In this document: positions 46,083-59,400 of the stretch, in pieces
Numbering within the stretch: the first letter of the stretch is position 1
How the letters are laid out: every line of letters starts with the position of its first letter
Assembly (NCBI RefSeq): GCF_020283565.1
Contig: NC_060063.1
Span: forward strand, 124,001-188,000
Reading direction: 5' to 3'
Length of the DNA: 64,000 nucleotides
Source of the DNA: Trifolium pratense
Taxonomy: Eukaryota > Streptophyta > Magnoliopsida > Fabales > Fabaceae
Notes under the pieces: generated by a model
The model's input: the letters and a program-made list of their open reading frames with translations, nothing else
What the model was told of the DNA's origin: nothing
Database searches by the model: none
Made by a program: the position numbers and the translations under genes

Positions 46083-49000
46083 TCAAGATAGATCAAACCC
46101 TAAAACACCCTTAAGCACATCAACAAGCTGAAGTGGAGAAGTTAGTTGAGGAAAATGTCCAATAGTATCAATTACCTCCAATGTAACTTTCCCTTTAATT
46201 TTCTTCTCCATATAAAGTGCTACACTATATGGAACAACAATGTCACTAGAAGATTGAATAATTGTGCATGGAGTTTCAACTTTCTCAAGTATATCTCTAT
46301 AGTCATTGCAAAACACTGTCCTTGCTAAGGACAATGGAACTTCATTTCTCATTCTTTTCAAACACTCTCTGAATTTGTTAACTGATGGTTCATCATTTGG
46401 ATCCACTACATTTAAGGAAAAAGTAGAAATCCAATTTTCATAGTTGGATTCAATATTCTTCAATAAATTCTCAATTTCTGAAGTTGTAAAGCCTCCTTCA
46501 TAATCATCTGTATTTATATATCTGTATTTTATATTGTCAATATGTTAGAAGGGTTAAACTTTTAATCTTGAGATTAAAATGATATAATATTAAGATGGAA
46601 CTTAATAAATAAATAAAAAACAACATTAAGATGAACATTTTAGGTTGAATAAATTAGTGGAAAATTGTCCCGTGAACTTAACTCCGTTGGTAGCAGGACA
46701 TTGCATTATATATGCAGGGGGTTGGGATTCGAACTCCGATCATCCCACTTATCCATCTTAAGGGTGAAATTTTTAACCACTGTGCTACTTGGAAAAAAAA
46801 AAGTGAAAAATTATATGATATTTTATCGCACCATCTTATTTTAATGTATAATATGTTATTTAAAACATATGTAAATATCTATTATTAAAACATATACCCA
46901 CAAATAATTAAATTGTTTAAAGGTTGTCAGCATATCTTGACCCAAATAATGAGTATTTGTATATCATTCATATAAAAGAATATAGTTCTTAAAAAATTAG
47001 CATATGCAATCATGTGAAATTTGATCGAGCTTAAAATTTTTTAATGTAAAATAATATTTAAATGAATTGGAATTTGAAAGCTTTTGACAATGCCTCAGAG
47101 TGCTTATAATCTTATTCACTGATGAAATTCTAATACTGAAAATCGAAATGTCCAAGTCAGATATAAGTCAACTCCTTATCAACTGAATAAAAAAAATAAT
47201 TTAATGACACTAAAAATTGACATTTGTATTTTTAATATTTTTCTCAAATCCATAAAAGAACACATGTAGTATAATATTTCCTCGTTGTACCTAAAAGGTT
47301 CTTTTTGTTGGGTAGGAAACCTGGATAATTTATATAAATATATGTGGAAGAAATCTCTTTGGAATTATACAAGGAAGTGACTTGGCCGGCTAATTGGTGG
47401 TTCAAATTTAAAATGTAGAACTATATGGTTATTCTATTATTTAATTTAATTTTATGGATGAGAGAATCCATTTACATCAAACTCATCCTAAAAAGGTATC
47501 ACAACTTAGAACAAGAGTACAGGAATATTTTGTCTCCCCTAAACCCAATCCTATTGAAACCATATGTTTTGGTTGGTTCATTTCAATAGAGAGAAACTAC
47601 TCTCTTTTATAAATTAGTCTCCAAAATTGTAAAAATAGATAATTTAATTTAATAGATAATTTTAGTGACTAAAATAAATTTTCCAAAAGAATTAATAATT
47701 TTAGTGACTAATTTCCGAGAGCTTAACTCAGTTTCTAGGGACATTGCATTATATATGCAGGAGTCGAAGTTCGAACTCCGGACACTTCACTTATTCACCT
47801 TTAAGGTGAAATTTCTAGTCAATTATAAGCTACTTAACAAAAAAAATTGTGACAAATAATTTCAGTTGTCATTTTAAATTTTATTAATTTCAAGTATCAA
47901 ATTATTATATACCTATGATTTTAAAAGATATATTTGTTATTTAGTAAGAGGAAAAACTATTACTTGGTTTTGTAGAAGAAAAAAAAAAAAAATTACTTGG
48001 TTGGACTATTATATATCCTATGTAGTATTTTGGGAGTAATATATATACAATGATATTTTTTATTTTTGTTTTGATAATAATACTACAAGGAAATATATTA
48101 ATAAATTATGGTGAGGTAGGTTCAATTTGCTTAAAATTTACTCCTACGATTTCATTTCAAGGTAAATAATCAGATAGCAATTCATTTCAAAGCTAACATA
48201 AAGTACAATTAATTAAGAGATGATGGAATTAGTGTAGTCTAATAGCAAAGAATAGCAAAGAATTAGTGATGGAATTAGGTTCAATTTGTTTTTATTTAAG
48301 TAGTCTAATAGCAAAGAATTTCACGCTTAAGGTGAATAAGTAGGGTGTCCGAATTTCGAACTCAAACCCCTGCATAAGTAATATTGTGATATCCCTACCA
48401 ACTGAACTGGACTTACGAGTACAGTGCAAGGATCACTTTTAATCAAATCAAGCATACAACACATACTTGTGGAGAAGAAAAAAACATGAAAAATAAATTA
48501 AAATAAAAAACAACAAATCATTCAGAAGAATCCACAACTTCGAAATTGGTCAGAACACTTTTAAATTAGATATTATTTACTTTCTTTTTGAACTCCAGAT
48601 TATCACTTTCCATTTAAACTCTAGATTATCGGAGTTTTTTCTCGGAGAAATAGAAGGTTAAGACTTAAGAGTTAATACAAAAAAAAAGTATAAAATAATA
48701 TACCTTGGAGAAGCACCAAGAAGAATAAGCCTCTTGAAAAGTTGAGGTCTTTTAATGGAAGCTAAGCAACCAATCATACCAGACATAGAATGACCAACAA
48801 AGGTAACAACTTTAAGCTCCATTTGATCCAATAAAGTGATTAAATCATCAGCAAAACCTTCTAAAGAAGAGTACTTTAAAGGGTCATAAAGATTTTCATC
48901 TTTAACATAACCAGAAAAAGGCCAATCAAACAGAACAATTCTACAGTTTTTTTCAGTAAAATAAGGTGTGATTTTGTCCCATATAGATTGGTCTGTTCCA

Positions 49001-49113
49001 TAACCATGAGCAAAAACTATTGTTTCTGTTCCTGTTCCTTGGATTTTAGCATTCAAATGAAATGAAAGAAGGTTATGGTTTTCTAACATGTTTGGTTTTG
49101 TGTTTGGTTCCAT
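46083..49113 (-). CDS. DLK2: DLK2-type alpha/beta hydrolase (D14/KAI2 family)
   Basis: Two exons, 49113-48704 and 46521-46083, join AG|A to give 282 codons plus TGA, close to the usual 265-280. The catalytic triad is visible: Ser109 in GHSMSG, Asp230 in SSSDIVVP, His259 in IGHFPQL. HGYGTDQSIWD near residue 36 gives the oxyanion region and PRYINTDDYEGGF spans the splice. D14 and KAI2 read strigolactones and karrikins through the same fold; GHSMSG rather than GHSVSA points to the DLK2 branch, whose ligand is poorly known. The intron is 2.2 kb with SINEs. Start chosen at 49113; M9 is an alternative. Confidence 0.9.
46670..46802 (+). mobile_element. tRNA-derived SINE, family 1, in the DLK2 intron
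   Basis: A-box-like TAACTCCGTTGGTAGC, B-box GGGATTCGAACTCC, tail TGCTACTTGGAAAAAAAA. Imperfect target duplications AGTGGAAAATTGT (left) and AGTGAAAAATTAT (right) flank it. Confidence 0.75.
47717..47848 (+). mobile_element. tRNA-derived SINE, family 1, second copy in the DLK2 intron
   Basis: Starts CCGAGAGCTTAACTCAG, B-box AAGTTCGAACTCC, ends GCTACTTAACAAAAAAA. GTGACTAATTTC before and GTGACAAATAATTTC after look like a target duplication. Confidence 0.7.
48310..48425 (-). mobile_element. tRNA-derived SINE, family 1, third copy in the DLK2 intron
   Basis: Inverse orientation: TTAAGGTGAATAAGT, then a decayed B-box (TTTCGAACTCAAACC), then CCAACTGAACTGG. Lacks a clear A-tail. Confidence 0.55.
48590..48688 (+). 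mobile_element. SINE family 2, 3' fragment, beside the DLK2 splice donor
   Basis: Ends AAGAGTTAATACAAAAAAAA like 54262-54438. It stops 15 bases from the DLK2 exon 1 donor (48703). Confidence 0.55.
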
Positions 49114-49206
49114 AAAGAAAGAGAGAAAAAGGAAGAAAATTGAGTGGAATAGAGGTTAGTGAAATAGATTGTGTGGTTTTTATTGTTAAAAGTGTTGGTT
49201 TGGCCT

Positions 49207-49219
49207 CTATTTATTTATA
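49207..49219 (-). promoter_or_regulatory. TATA box of DLK2
   Basis: TATAAATAAATAG on the minus strand, about 95 bp before the ATG, a good position for a leader of about 65 nt. Confidence 0.5.
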
Positions 49220-50951
49220 TCCATAACTATGGTCTTTTATGTAAAAACATATTAAAGTGTGAATGCAACTACATACATAGTGTTTAATGCATGTGCACAT
49301 CTAGTTAGTTTAGTTTAATTAAGCTGATGTGAGTTGTCTAATTTTTCCATTTTTGGTTACTGTCTTTAGTTTGAAAATATTACAACGCATATTTGGATTG
49401 ACGGTAAATTTGATGATTTGATCTATTAAAAATACAGAGTTGGATCTACCGTTCATTCAATAGTTACCTCTATTCTATTTTAGTGAAGAGAATGTTCTAG
49501 CCTCTCTGCAAACCTGCATGCACTGTCTCGGGTCTCTCGATCTTCCAATCCAGCCTCCTTTCTAGAGGTCCTAGGAGAATTTATAAATTTTATTGACATA
49601 TTATGCACTATTAAAGTTGTTTTGAAGAGTCGTATGGTGGAAGAATACAAAATTGTTTAATGTATATATATGTGGTTGAACACATATATTATGAATTGAG
49701 TTTATGAATGAAATTCAATTATTTTTTTCATCAAATATAGTTTAGTAGTTAGAATTTTAACACTAGTCTCTACATATTACACGTAAATATTTTTATTAAT
49801 CGAGTTGTGCTCATAGAGACAAACTCAAACCTGTTTAACAATTATAAATACAACAATTAAAAAATATTCAACTTTAATTATTAATTTTTTAGTAATTAAT
49901 GCTACAAATTTTTGTAGAAATTTAACCACTCTCAAATCTACAGTAATATAAACCTTTGGCACATTAAAACATTTACCAAACTTGTACCCTTGCAAGTTGC
50001 AACTTTGATGTTTAATTTGAATCCACTATTCTCAACCTCTAAATTAAATAGGGTAACTCCATGAGAATTTGTACTTACGATCCCATCATGAAGGCAAGGC
50101 AAGTTACTTTTACTCCAACACATTAAAAAAAAACTTAATTATTTTTTAATTGTAGACGAAGTTGTGAGATCCAAGTTCAAAAAAAAAAATAAAGAAAAAA
50201 AAAATAAAATTGAGAGAAAATTCAAACTCTCTCATATTTTGCCCTTTGAATTTTCGTTCTCCATAGTTCCTTCCATAGCAAACGTCTTATATAATCAAAT
50301 ATTTAAACTAAAAAAAAATGGAGTAAAGCAAACCCCACAAACCACAACCAAGAAAATAAAGATAGAAAAATGAAAAACGTAATCGTTTGTAGATCATATT
50401 CATACTATACTATAGTATATAAACTTAATGATCATAACCTAATCCAATAAGACTAATAATATATAATCTAAGTATCATGGTTCACGTAATTAATAAATTA
50501 ATGGTTTGGTGTGGTGGGGTACTTTTAGAAAAAAGAAATATAAAAATAATAGGAAGAGAAAAATAAGAAAAAAATAAAAGATAGTTGGGACCATGATTCC
50601 ATTAGGCAGAAAAGGCCTCAATTGTCGTTTTATGTTTGATAGCGCCGTGACACATGCATAGTGGCAAGTGAATAAGTCCAATCACAACCTTTTTCTACCA
50701 CTCAATTTTAAACTATTTATCTTTTATGTCTTTTTCTTTAATTTTTTAATTTTGAAAAAGTTTAGATGACATAAAGACGGGACTCAATCCACTTGATTTA
50801 GTTTAATATCGAAAGATTTGGATAATATGTATGAGATTTTGGGTTTGATTCTCACTAGCTTAATTATAAACAAAATAAAAAAAATAATAATAAAGGCAGT
50901 GCTCATTAAAGCCAAAATATGTGTTAAGATTTAGTATAATGTGTGATTCAA

Positions 50952-51047
50952 AATTATTTTATTAAGCTATTTGGTTTGAAGAAAGAACTAATACAAAATT
51001 ATTTTATTAAGCTATTTGGTTTTTGAAGAAAGAACTAATACAAGATC
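50952..51047. repeat. Tandem duplication of about 48 bp
   Basis: AAAATTATTTTATTAAGCTA followed by TTTGGTTTGAAGAAAGAACT occurs twice head to tail; the second unit has two extra bases. Confidence 0.85.
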
Positions 51048-54000
51048 TTTTCTTTGCTCGAAAAGACATGTGGGTCACAATGATATTTTTTAAAGTGCAA
51101 AACTAGCAACGTTGGTTTGGAAAGATATATAAGTCACAAGAATATTTCTTGAAGTGTATTTCTTGAAGTAAAAGACTATCAATCTGGTTTGACAAATCTT
51201 GTAGTACATAAAGTTGTGTCTTTGAGTGCGAAACAAATTAAATAGGTTGATAACTATATATACACAACATGAATTTCATTTAGAGAGAGATGTAGGAGTT
51301 AGAGAAGTAATATGAATTAGGGTTTTAGAGAAACAACAAAAAGAGTTTTCTCTTTGCATAATTTTAGAGTTAGGCAAAGGGTTATTGAATCATCTTGGAA
51401 ATGCAAAATCATTTGAGTCTCCTAGCTACGGGTAGAGATTAATTCGGAAAAAAGAAATAGTTTAAGTTTGAAAGTTAATTTTTGTAATGAACGTCTTTGA
51501 ATTAGTGGAATGAACAAATTGTTTTCTCCTTCAGATGTATGTTATGTTGCTTCAAAAAAAATGTATGTTATGTTGGACCGAACTGGATAAATAATATCGT
51601 TTATTCTTCTTCTCCTTTATTTATTGTTCGTGATTATTATTATGTTACTTGATTATTAATTGGTTGCTGCTAATTTTACTCCGAGTACACGTCAAAATAT
51701 TGTTGGTGTGAGATTTTTCTAACAAATTCACAACATTTAGAAAATACTTCTTCTAACATTCACTTTATTGCACCACATATTATTGGCTTTAGTATTTAAA
51801 AATAATAAAAACATTATTACTATATTATATGAATAATATAAAGATCTAAAATCTAACACTATAATATATATTACGAATTATATTTATAAAATTACACAAC
51901 TTGTGAGTATTGATTGAGTGAAATAGAGAAAAAATAATTTCAAAAGTCAAAATGTATCTCTCAACTATATATTTATGCACAAGCACGATGTATCTCAATT
52001 TTATTGGTTTAATAAAATGCAAGATCTTCAAAATGTGAATGAATATATTGTTGAATGTTGACTGGTGAAATTCACATTCCAAATCTTACTAGTATTTTAG
52101 AGCAGCTCAACATACATGGTCCAAGGCAGAGGCTGCTTGTGTATCAAGTCACATCAAGTTTTAAAAACTTTATCAAATTTTTACGGCATTAAAAGCTTAA
52201 AATCAGTCTCATCTCATATAGACACGTCTCTAAATAAACAACTTAATTAAACGTTATATATATTTAATAAAAGAAAAATAAAAATGCTAACAATAGATTA
52301 ATTCAAATTATAATTACTAAGTACCGGTTAGAAGTTCGAATCTTGACATTATAAATTATTCTCAAGTCATGAAGGCAAACCAAGCATGTTCTTTGGATAC
52401 AACAATCCTATTTAGTATAAGATTTTTGCCGCCCACTTTGTCCCTTTTGTCTGCAGATAGTCCAAATTACTTATGTGGACAAAGCAAAAAAAATGACACA
52501 ATTTGTTTATTTATATTATATGGAATATTCCTTACCCACTTCACAAGATATAGAGTACTTTTTGTTTCCAATTTTTATTTTCTTGATTTTAATCTTATCT
52601 ATATGTTAATGACAAAAATTTATGGTCTATGTAAACACAATTTAATCTTCAAGTAAAAATATTTACTTTCCCTTCTTTATATTTCCAACAACACCTTAGT
52701 TTCATTTACCTTGACGAGTCTTTAATTAACAAGAATTATTTTTCTATGCACTTACTACTACTTTTCACAATTTTGAAAGGAAAATCATTGAAAATTCGAC
52801 GTTGGTTCCATTTAAAAAGATGAAAGATATTTTTATCTAAAAAATATAAATGACGACTTGTTTGAAACTTTAAACTAAGTTAACGTTTTTTTGCATTGAT
52901 TTGTTTATTGTTTATCACTCTTATTTTCCACCGCCCTCATTATCTCAGCATCCTTCACGAGCATGGTAAAACGTTTTATTTCAAAGTAGGTGAATGTTCA
53001 ATTTTAACTAATGCATAAGACAACTCATTTCCCTAAGTGTACACCAAAATTCACTTAATTTTGTTTATATAATTCCTCCAACAACGATATCATATGTCAA
53101 TCGTGTCGGATCATCTTCCCAAAGGTAAAGCTATTTTCCACCAAAAACACTACACTCTTGCACTCACAAATGGAGGCGTGTCTATTAGAATAAGATAATG
53201 TTACCATTCTTTACCTCTCGAGTACTCTACTCATTCATACACCAACTTCATCGTCTGAGTACTTGCAAGTATATTATTCCTCGTTGATGAGCTCATGTCA
53301 CCTTACCGCATAACACACGTCTTCCACTCATTTCTATAGCCATATCTCCCGGGCCACCTAGGATCACCATTAACTCATCCCACTTTTGTTTTTGTAAATT
53401 AAGTCATCCATCGCACGCAACTGTAAAGACCAATCTATCAAAATAAACTAAAATCCATTATTTAAAGATTGATCTCTTTTAACATACGTAACTATAATGA
53501 TGGAGCTCCTAGCCAAATTGCCAAAAGTTGTTTGTTGCACAAAATTAAAGTGAAAAGATATGAGATGAGATGAATTGGAGCAAAATGAATTAATACAATA
53601 AAGCTTAATATTATAGGTCACGGATTCTAGTGAAGAATGTCACAATCATAATAAAGCAAACATTTAATGTCACAAACTTTGGTCTATTAAAGAAGTTGAA
53701 AATTGACAAACATGAGCAGACACTTAGGTAAAGATATTTAAAGCTATATAAAAGAAGAAAGGGTGAGGCTGCTATATGTGTGTGAAAATGCATTCAATCT
53801 TCATTTTGGTCCCAACAAAATATCCTAGTGTGTTTATTTTCATTAATTGGCCGGTTCCTAATACTGCTACAAGTAGATATGAAACTTAACAACATCTTCA
53901 ATATAATTTTACCTTTTCTTTTATTCCTTTTCTGAAAAAATTATATTCATAAATGTATCTTCATCCCCAACCATTCAATTGGAGAATACTAGTATGTGGA

Positions 54001-54261
54001 AGAGCATGTCCAATAAATGCTAATGTAACTTGGATAAGATTGAGTTGTAACAAAACTTTTACACTATAACCCAATGGCGTGACGCGGATCTTTTCTAGCA
54101 TAATCAATAATTTGGGTTTGATATCTGATTTGGGCATGCAGCAACGTTAAAATTCTAAGGGAGGGTTTTTGTCTATTTGGGTCCACAAGGCTCGAAGAAT
54201 TAATCTTTGCAGTTGCGCCCAAAGGATATTTGGTTCACGCATAAAAAGACTTTTACACTAG

Positions 54262-54438
54262 ATTGATTGGTTCAAGTGGTTAATTAATGAACTCCTTTTA
54301 GAATGAATCGTTCGGAAGAATCTGAGTTCGGTTTCTTGTGGGAATAATTTTTTGTCAAACTTTACTTATTTTGCGGTCGAACTCTGAATTATCGAGAACT
54401 CCTTACCCTGAGAACTAGAGGTTAATACAAAAAAAAAA
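54262..54438 (+). mobile_element. tRNA-derived SINE, family 2
   Basis: Starts ATTGGTTCAAGTGGTTAATT, B-box-like GAGTTCGGTTTC, ends AGAGGTTAATACAAAAAAAA. Matches 34216-34400 along its length. Confidence 0.65.
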
Positions 54439-54679
54439 TTACATTATAACTTTAAGGGTTTGGTCTAGTGGTTAAAAAAAATAGGTTTTGGATTTAGGAG
54501 GTCCTCGTTTTGAGTCTCATGTCTTTGGAGAAAGGTAAGAATCTAAATACTTTTGTAAGTACTCTTTGAATCCTAAAATCTTTCCTACTTTGAATTTAAG
54601 CATCATCCCTTCATTTTAAGTGATCTTTTTGAATCTTAAGATCTTTCCTACTTTGAATTGAGTCGTTAATAAAAACTAA

Positions 54680-54907
54680 GGACCTGTTTGAAACAGCTTC
54701 CAAATACTCTTTTTTAGTTTTCAAAAATTAAAAAAGAAAAAATATGTTTGGAAGCCCTCTTTTTAAAAACTGTTTTTAATTTTATTGTTTTAAAAGCTAA
54801 AATTACAAACAGGTTATATGTGTTTTACTTTTTAAAAACTATTTTTAAAATCTAATTTATAAAACACATATTAAAAACTAAAAAACAAAATTGTTTCAAA
54901 TAGACCC
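54680..54907. mobile_element. Tourist-like MITE, 228 bp
   Basis: Ends GGACCTGTTTGAAAC and GTTTCAAATAGACCC (12 of 15 bases inverted match) between TAA and TAA (54677-54679, 54908-54910), a 3-bp target duplication typical of PIF/Harbinger MITEs. Confidence 0.7.
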
Positions 54908-55479
54908 TAAATATCGCTATCTAAGAATACACTTCGATATCTTGGACCTTAGCCATAGATTGAGTGCATTCATTTTTTGGGAAGATAAGTAGCAGTTGAT
55001 AGTTGTCTGATCAAAAAAATTAGATAGTTCAAATTTTAATACGGTTTTGATTTTTTAAATATAATAATTTTGACTTTAAAACATTAACGGTCTGATCTTG
55101 ATCAAACGATTTTAATCTAGTTGACTGCATGCAACTATGAATATTGACTGTACTCAATTCAAGTCCGTATCGTTTACCTCTAGACTCGACTAACTTGTCT
55201 GACTCAACCTAAATCAAAATTATAGATAAGACAACACTCCATATGTGTTAGTATTAGAAGATACTATACAATGATATTGAGTTGAGCCTAATTATTCTCT
55301 AAATAAATATAGAAGATACTAATAATTTATACAATTGATACAATGAATATTTTATATTCTAATAGTTAGGTCGGCCCTGAAAAGACAAGTATAAACTCAG
55401 GGCAATCAGATCATAAATTTTTTACAAAGTTTATCTTCAATGGAGTGACAAGAATGGAGAAACAAAAGGAAAACTCAGC

Positions 55480-56095
55480 AGTAGAATTTGAGATCAAAGA
55501 CTAGATCTCCCTAAAGTACTTTCTTTGCATGGAGGTGGCTATATCAAAGAAATGAATGGCAGTGTCTCAACAAAAGGACACCATTAGTTGAAAAATTGAT
55601 ACACTTGGCTCATACTCCTTAGACTTGAGGATCTAGTGATCTGTTATAAATAGAAAGTCTGCCACAGATTATTGCACTATGTGTGGGGAAGTTTGGTAAC
55701 TTAGAGAAGCAAGAAAAGAGTAGTTGCTAGAAGTTTTGTTGATGCTGAGTTTAGAGCCATGGCATAAGGAATCTGTGAATGTATGTGAATTCATAGAGTT
55801 CTAGAGGAACTGAAGATGATAGTGGAGCTCTCATTGAAGTTATATTGCGACAACAATGTTGCAATAAACATAGCTCACAATCCAGTTCAACATAATAGAA
55901 CATAAGCATATTGAAATTGATCGTCACTTTATACACACAAAAAAAATACTCTGGAATTTTTTGTTTTCAATTTGTGCCCTTCAAATCAACAGGCAACAGA
56001 CATCTTATAACTAAAAATATTATCATGAACAAGTTTTGGGCATCTTATAAACAAGTTGGACATTGTCGATATTTATGCACCAACTTGAGGGGTGC
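55480..56095 (+). pseudogene. Ty1/copia RNase H end, broken
   Basis: Reads RSKKRVVARSFVDAEFRAMA, EELKMIVELSLKLYCDNNVA, INIAHNPVQHN, then KHIEIDRHFIH after a frame change, and DIYAPT-like before the stop. These are the order and wording of copia RNase H. ACTTGAGGGG at 56083-56092 fits a polypurine tract, but no LTR follows. Confidence 0.8.
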
Positions 56096-56107
56096 ATAAA
56101 TATCGAC
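56065..56107. repeat. Perfect 17-bp inverted repeat at the copia 3' end
   Basis: GTCGATATTTATGCACC (56065-56081), 9-bp loop, then its exact inverse at 56091-56107. A third copy of the arm lies at 56148-56164. Confidence 0.9.
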
Positions 56108-56482
56108 CTGTGTTTTTGAAAGCTTTCCAAAGTTTATGCATAAATATGGTCGATATTTATGCACCAAAGAGGGAAGGTTTTATGGTAGAGAGCTAGTGTG
56201 TGGATGGAAACTTATGATTCATATTTCTGTAAAATTAATATATGAGGATTCACAGTTAAGAAATGAATGTTTTACTCAATGGAAGAAGGAAAAAAAAAAC
56301 TAGAGTTTCTCAGAGAATCTCAAGGCCAACCTATAACATACAATGCCCTCTTAAACTCTACCAATATATATGGTTGAAGGAGATTTGAAAAACTATTTGA
56401 AGCTGCTATCATACATATACATGCATGACTTCAACATCCTATGTTTACAGCAGCCAAAGCCCAAAATATGATGATTGGTTCA

Positions 56483-59400
56483 TTAAACAGCAACTAGCCT
56501 TTCCATTGTCTGCAACTGTTCATAAGGAGCAATCTGCATCATATGTTAAAAAGTCAATATTAAGTATAGGCCATAGTTGCTTAACACTAAACAATTAACA
56601 CATTATAGTAAAAAATTATGAATGATTACAAGTTAAGTTAGTATGGTAAATCTCTATCATTCATTTCTTTTTATAAAATAATAAATCAACGGTTAGGAAG
56701 TAGGGATTTGCAATACAAGGCCGATCCAAGGGTAAGACAACTAAAATGACCCCACATGCTGACAAAAAACTTGAACCTAAAGCTCACAATCTAAACCGAA
56801 AAGGCCTCTCTCAAAGTTTACTTTAGGTTTCATATTCATCCTTGGGTCGACCCGGTGTGATGTACTCCTTCCGGTATCTTATATAATCAAAGATTTCTTT
56901 TTCAGGTTCATTGAATAATTGATGTATTTGGTTCATAATGTGGACCAGATACATCAGTTATTCAATGAACTTGAAAATTGAATCTTTGCTTATATATATG
57001 AGACCAGAGGGAGTACCTTTTTTGAAGGGGACAAACTTTCCCCACCCCGCACACTCACAGCTTCACATGACTTCGAATGTACACATCCGAAAAAAGTATA
57101 ATTTATTTACTGTTTTGAAGTAAACTTCAAATTATGTCGTCAGAAAGTACATTTCTGCAACCATGTGAGATTTTTTAGAAATGTGAGGGTGGGAAAATTG
57201 CATCCCTTTTTTAAATGGGGTATACACCAGACGGTGCCGAACACGGTATGATGTTCTGAAGTTTGGTCAAAAACACAGATTTTAGGTTTGAAGGCCTCTT
57301 TACATAAAGCCTAGTCCAAACTTCAAACCACATTTCTAGCAAAAAACAATTGATATGCTAATGGTAATAATATACTCCCTCCGATCTCATATATAAGCAA
57401 AGATTCATTTTTCAGGTGTATTGAATAACTGATGTATCTGGTCCATAATATGAACTAGATACATCAGTTATTCAATGAATCTGAAAAATGAATATTTGCT
57501 TAATATATGAGACCAGAGGTACAACTTAGAGCTTTCTTTTTTAATGAAATTGTTAAATCTGATGTGTATATTACCTGACTAAACCCATCAGGCCAATTTA
57601 TTGAAACTGCATAATTTCCCATTGGTCGGATTTCTTCAGGTTCAATATCTTCAGGAACATCGGAATACTGCAATTTCTGCTCCCCCGTCCATTCATCCTG
57701 TTTCGGTCATGCCATGCAACAAACATCAAATCTATTTTTTCATTTTATTTACTTTTCATAAAAAACTTAAACTGAATTGTTTTTCTTAAATATCCACATA
57801 CCACACTCTGAGCAGATCGATCATTCCGTCTCACTGTTGCAGGATGCAGAAAGAATTCTTCATCTGAATCCGGTACCCTTACTTTAATTGCCTTGACTGA
57901 TTTATCATAGGATACAGCTGTTGAAACTGAATCCAAAATAACAAAAAATTCAATCATAGAAAATCATGAATGCTAGGAGAAAATGAAAGGAATTTATTTT
58001 TATTTTTTTGTATTCATGAAGGAATAGAATACCTTGTTGGCGTATTTTGGCACACTGCTGCACGACACATACTCCTAGATTTTGGAATATCTTGGAAACT
58101 TCACCTTGAGGATCAGCCACCACTTCAGGCATCCCACTATCTCCGGATGCAGATAGCTGTTACAATTATTCAAATAAACAATGCTTGTTCTCAAATCTTA
58201 GTTTGCATTTAGCAATATAGCAAGAAGCAAAGTACGTTTAGAGAAGAGAGGAAAGGTTTGAAGTATAAAAGATAAGATGGAGTAACATGAGACATACGGT
58301 CGGTCTAATAGGGAGATCAAATAGATGCGGTATTCCAAACTGCTCAACAACCTGCAAATATGATCAAACACTCAAACATATGCAATAGACAATACTATAA
58401 AGCATCGTAAATATGTCGATATTATTTCCTAAAATATGATTAAGCAAAAAAAAAAAAGTTGAAATTCAGAAACATTATCCATGCCTGAGAACCAGAACCT
58501 CTACCAAATGGGTAGTATCTTTTTCCATCAGCATCAAAATGACACATGTTCTCCACAACAGCTACACAAGGCACCTTTTACATTCACAGAAAAATAATAT
58601 CAGTATCAAATGTGAATAGTATCAAGTATGTGTTGGTTAGAAGCATGAGATTAGAAAGACAAAATTGTAGAAGAATCACCTTAAGCTTTGAAAACATCCG
58701 AACTCCTTTTGCAACATCGATGAACGATAGCTTTTGAGGAGTAGTAACGATTACAGCAGCAGTTAATGGGACTATCTATAAAGATATGCATTCAAAGTCA
58801 AAATGAATGAGAATTAGAAACTTAAAGACAACGCCAAACCATTAAAGGAACTATTCATATTATTCCATTTTCATAGTCACGTGGTTACATTCATTTATTC
58901 TATTTTCTCAAATTATAACTAGTGTCGATGTGTCAGTGTTGCGTCACTGTTTCATATGTTAGAATGTTATGTGAAACAAGCTAAAGGAATGGCAAGTTAG
59001 AACCTGGCATAAAGTGAGTTGAATATCTCCAGTTCCAGGAGGCATGTCGATAACAAGGTAATCCAACTCGCCCCTACGTTGTGTAGACCAAATCAAGAAT
59101 ACATATCAAGCATTACCTATTTGTTCTTCAATCTAACATTTCGACAGGACTAAAGGAAAGATTACTATATAAACATAGTTAATTCATTAGATGCCAGTGT
59201 AAAACTAATCTACACTGACAGTGTATGTCCCTTAATCTCTATTTTTTATGTTTTTCAGAAATGTGTACCATTCAGTAGTAGTGAGAAGTTGGTTAATGAC
59301 TCCAGAAACCATAGGGCCACGCATTATCGCACGTCCTTGTCCAGCAAATCCAAAAGAAACCAACTTGACTCCCATGTATTCAGTTGGAATTATGGTCTTC

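Larger units (their letters stand above)
49220..56482. other. Gene-poor region between DLK2 and HCF101
   Basis: 7.3 kb, AT-rich. Recognised pieces (50952-51047, 54262-54438, 54680-54907, 55480-56095, 56065-56107) are listed separately. The stretch 52900-53500 is less AT-rich and looks like decayed coding sequence on one strand or the other, but I could not name it. The rest shows no gene. Confidence 0.6.

Noticed and set aside
52369..52656. 95-codon plus-strand frame
   Set aside because: AT-rich, no recognised motif, no splice signals giving a larger product.
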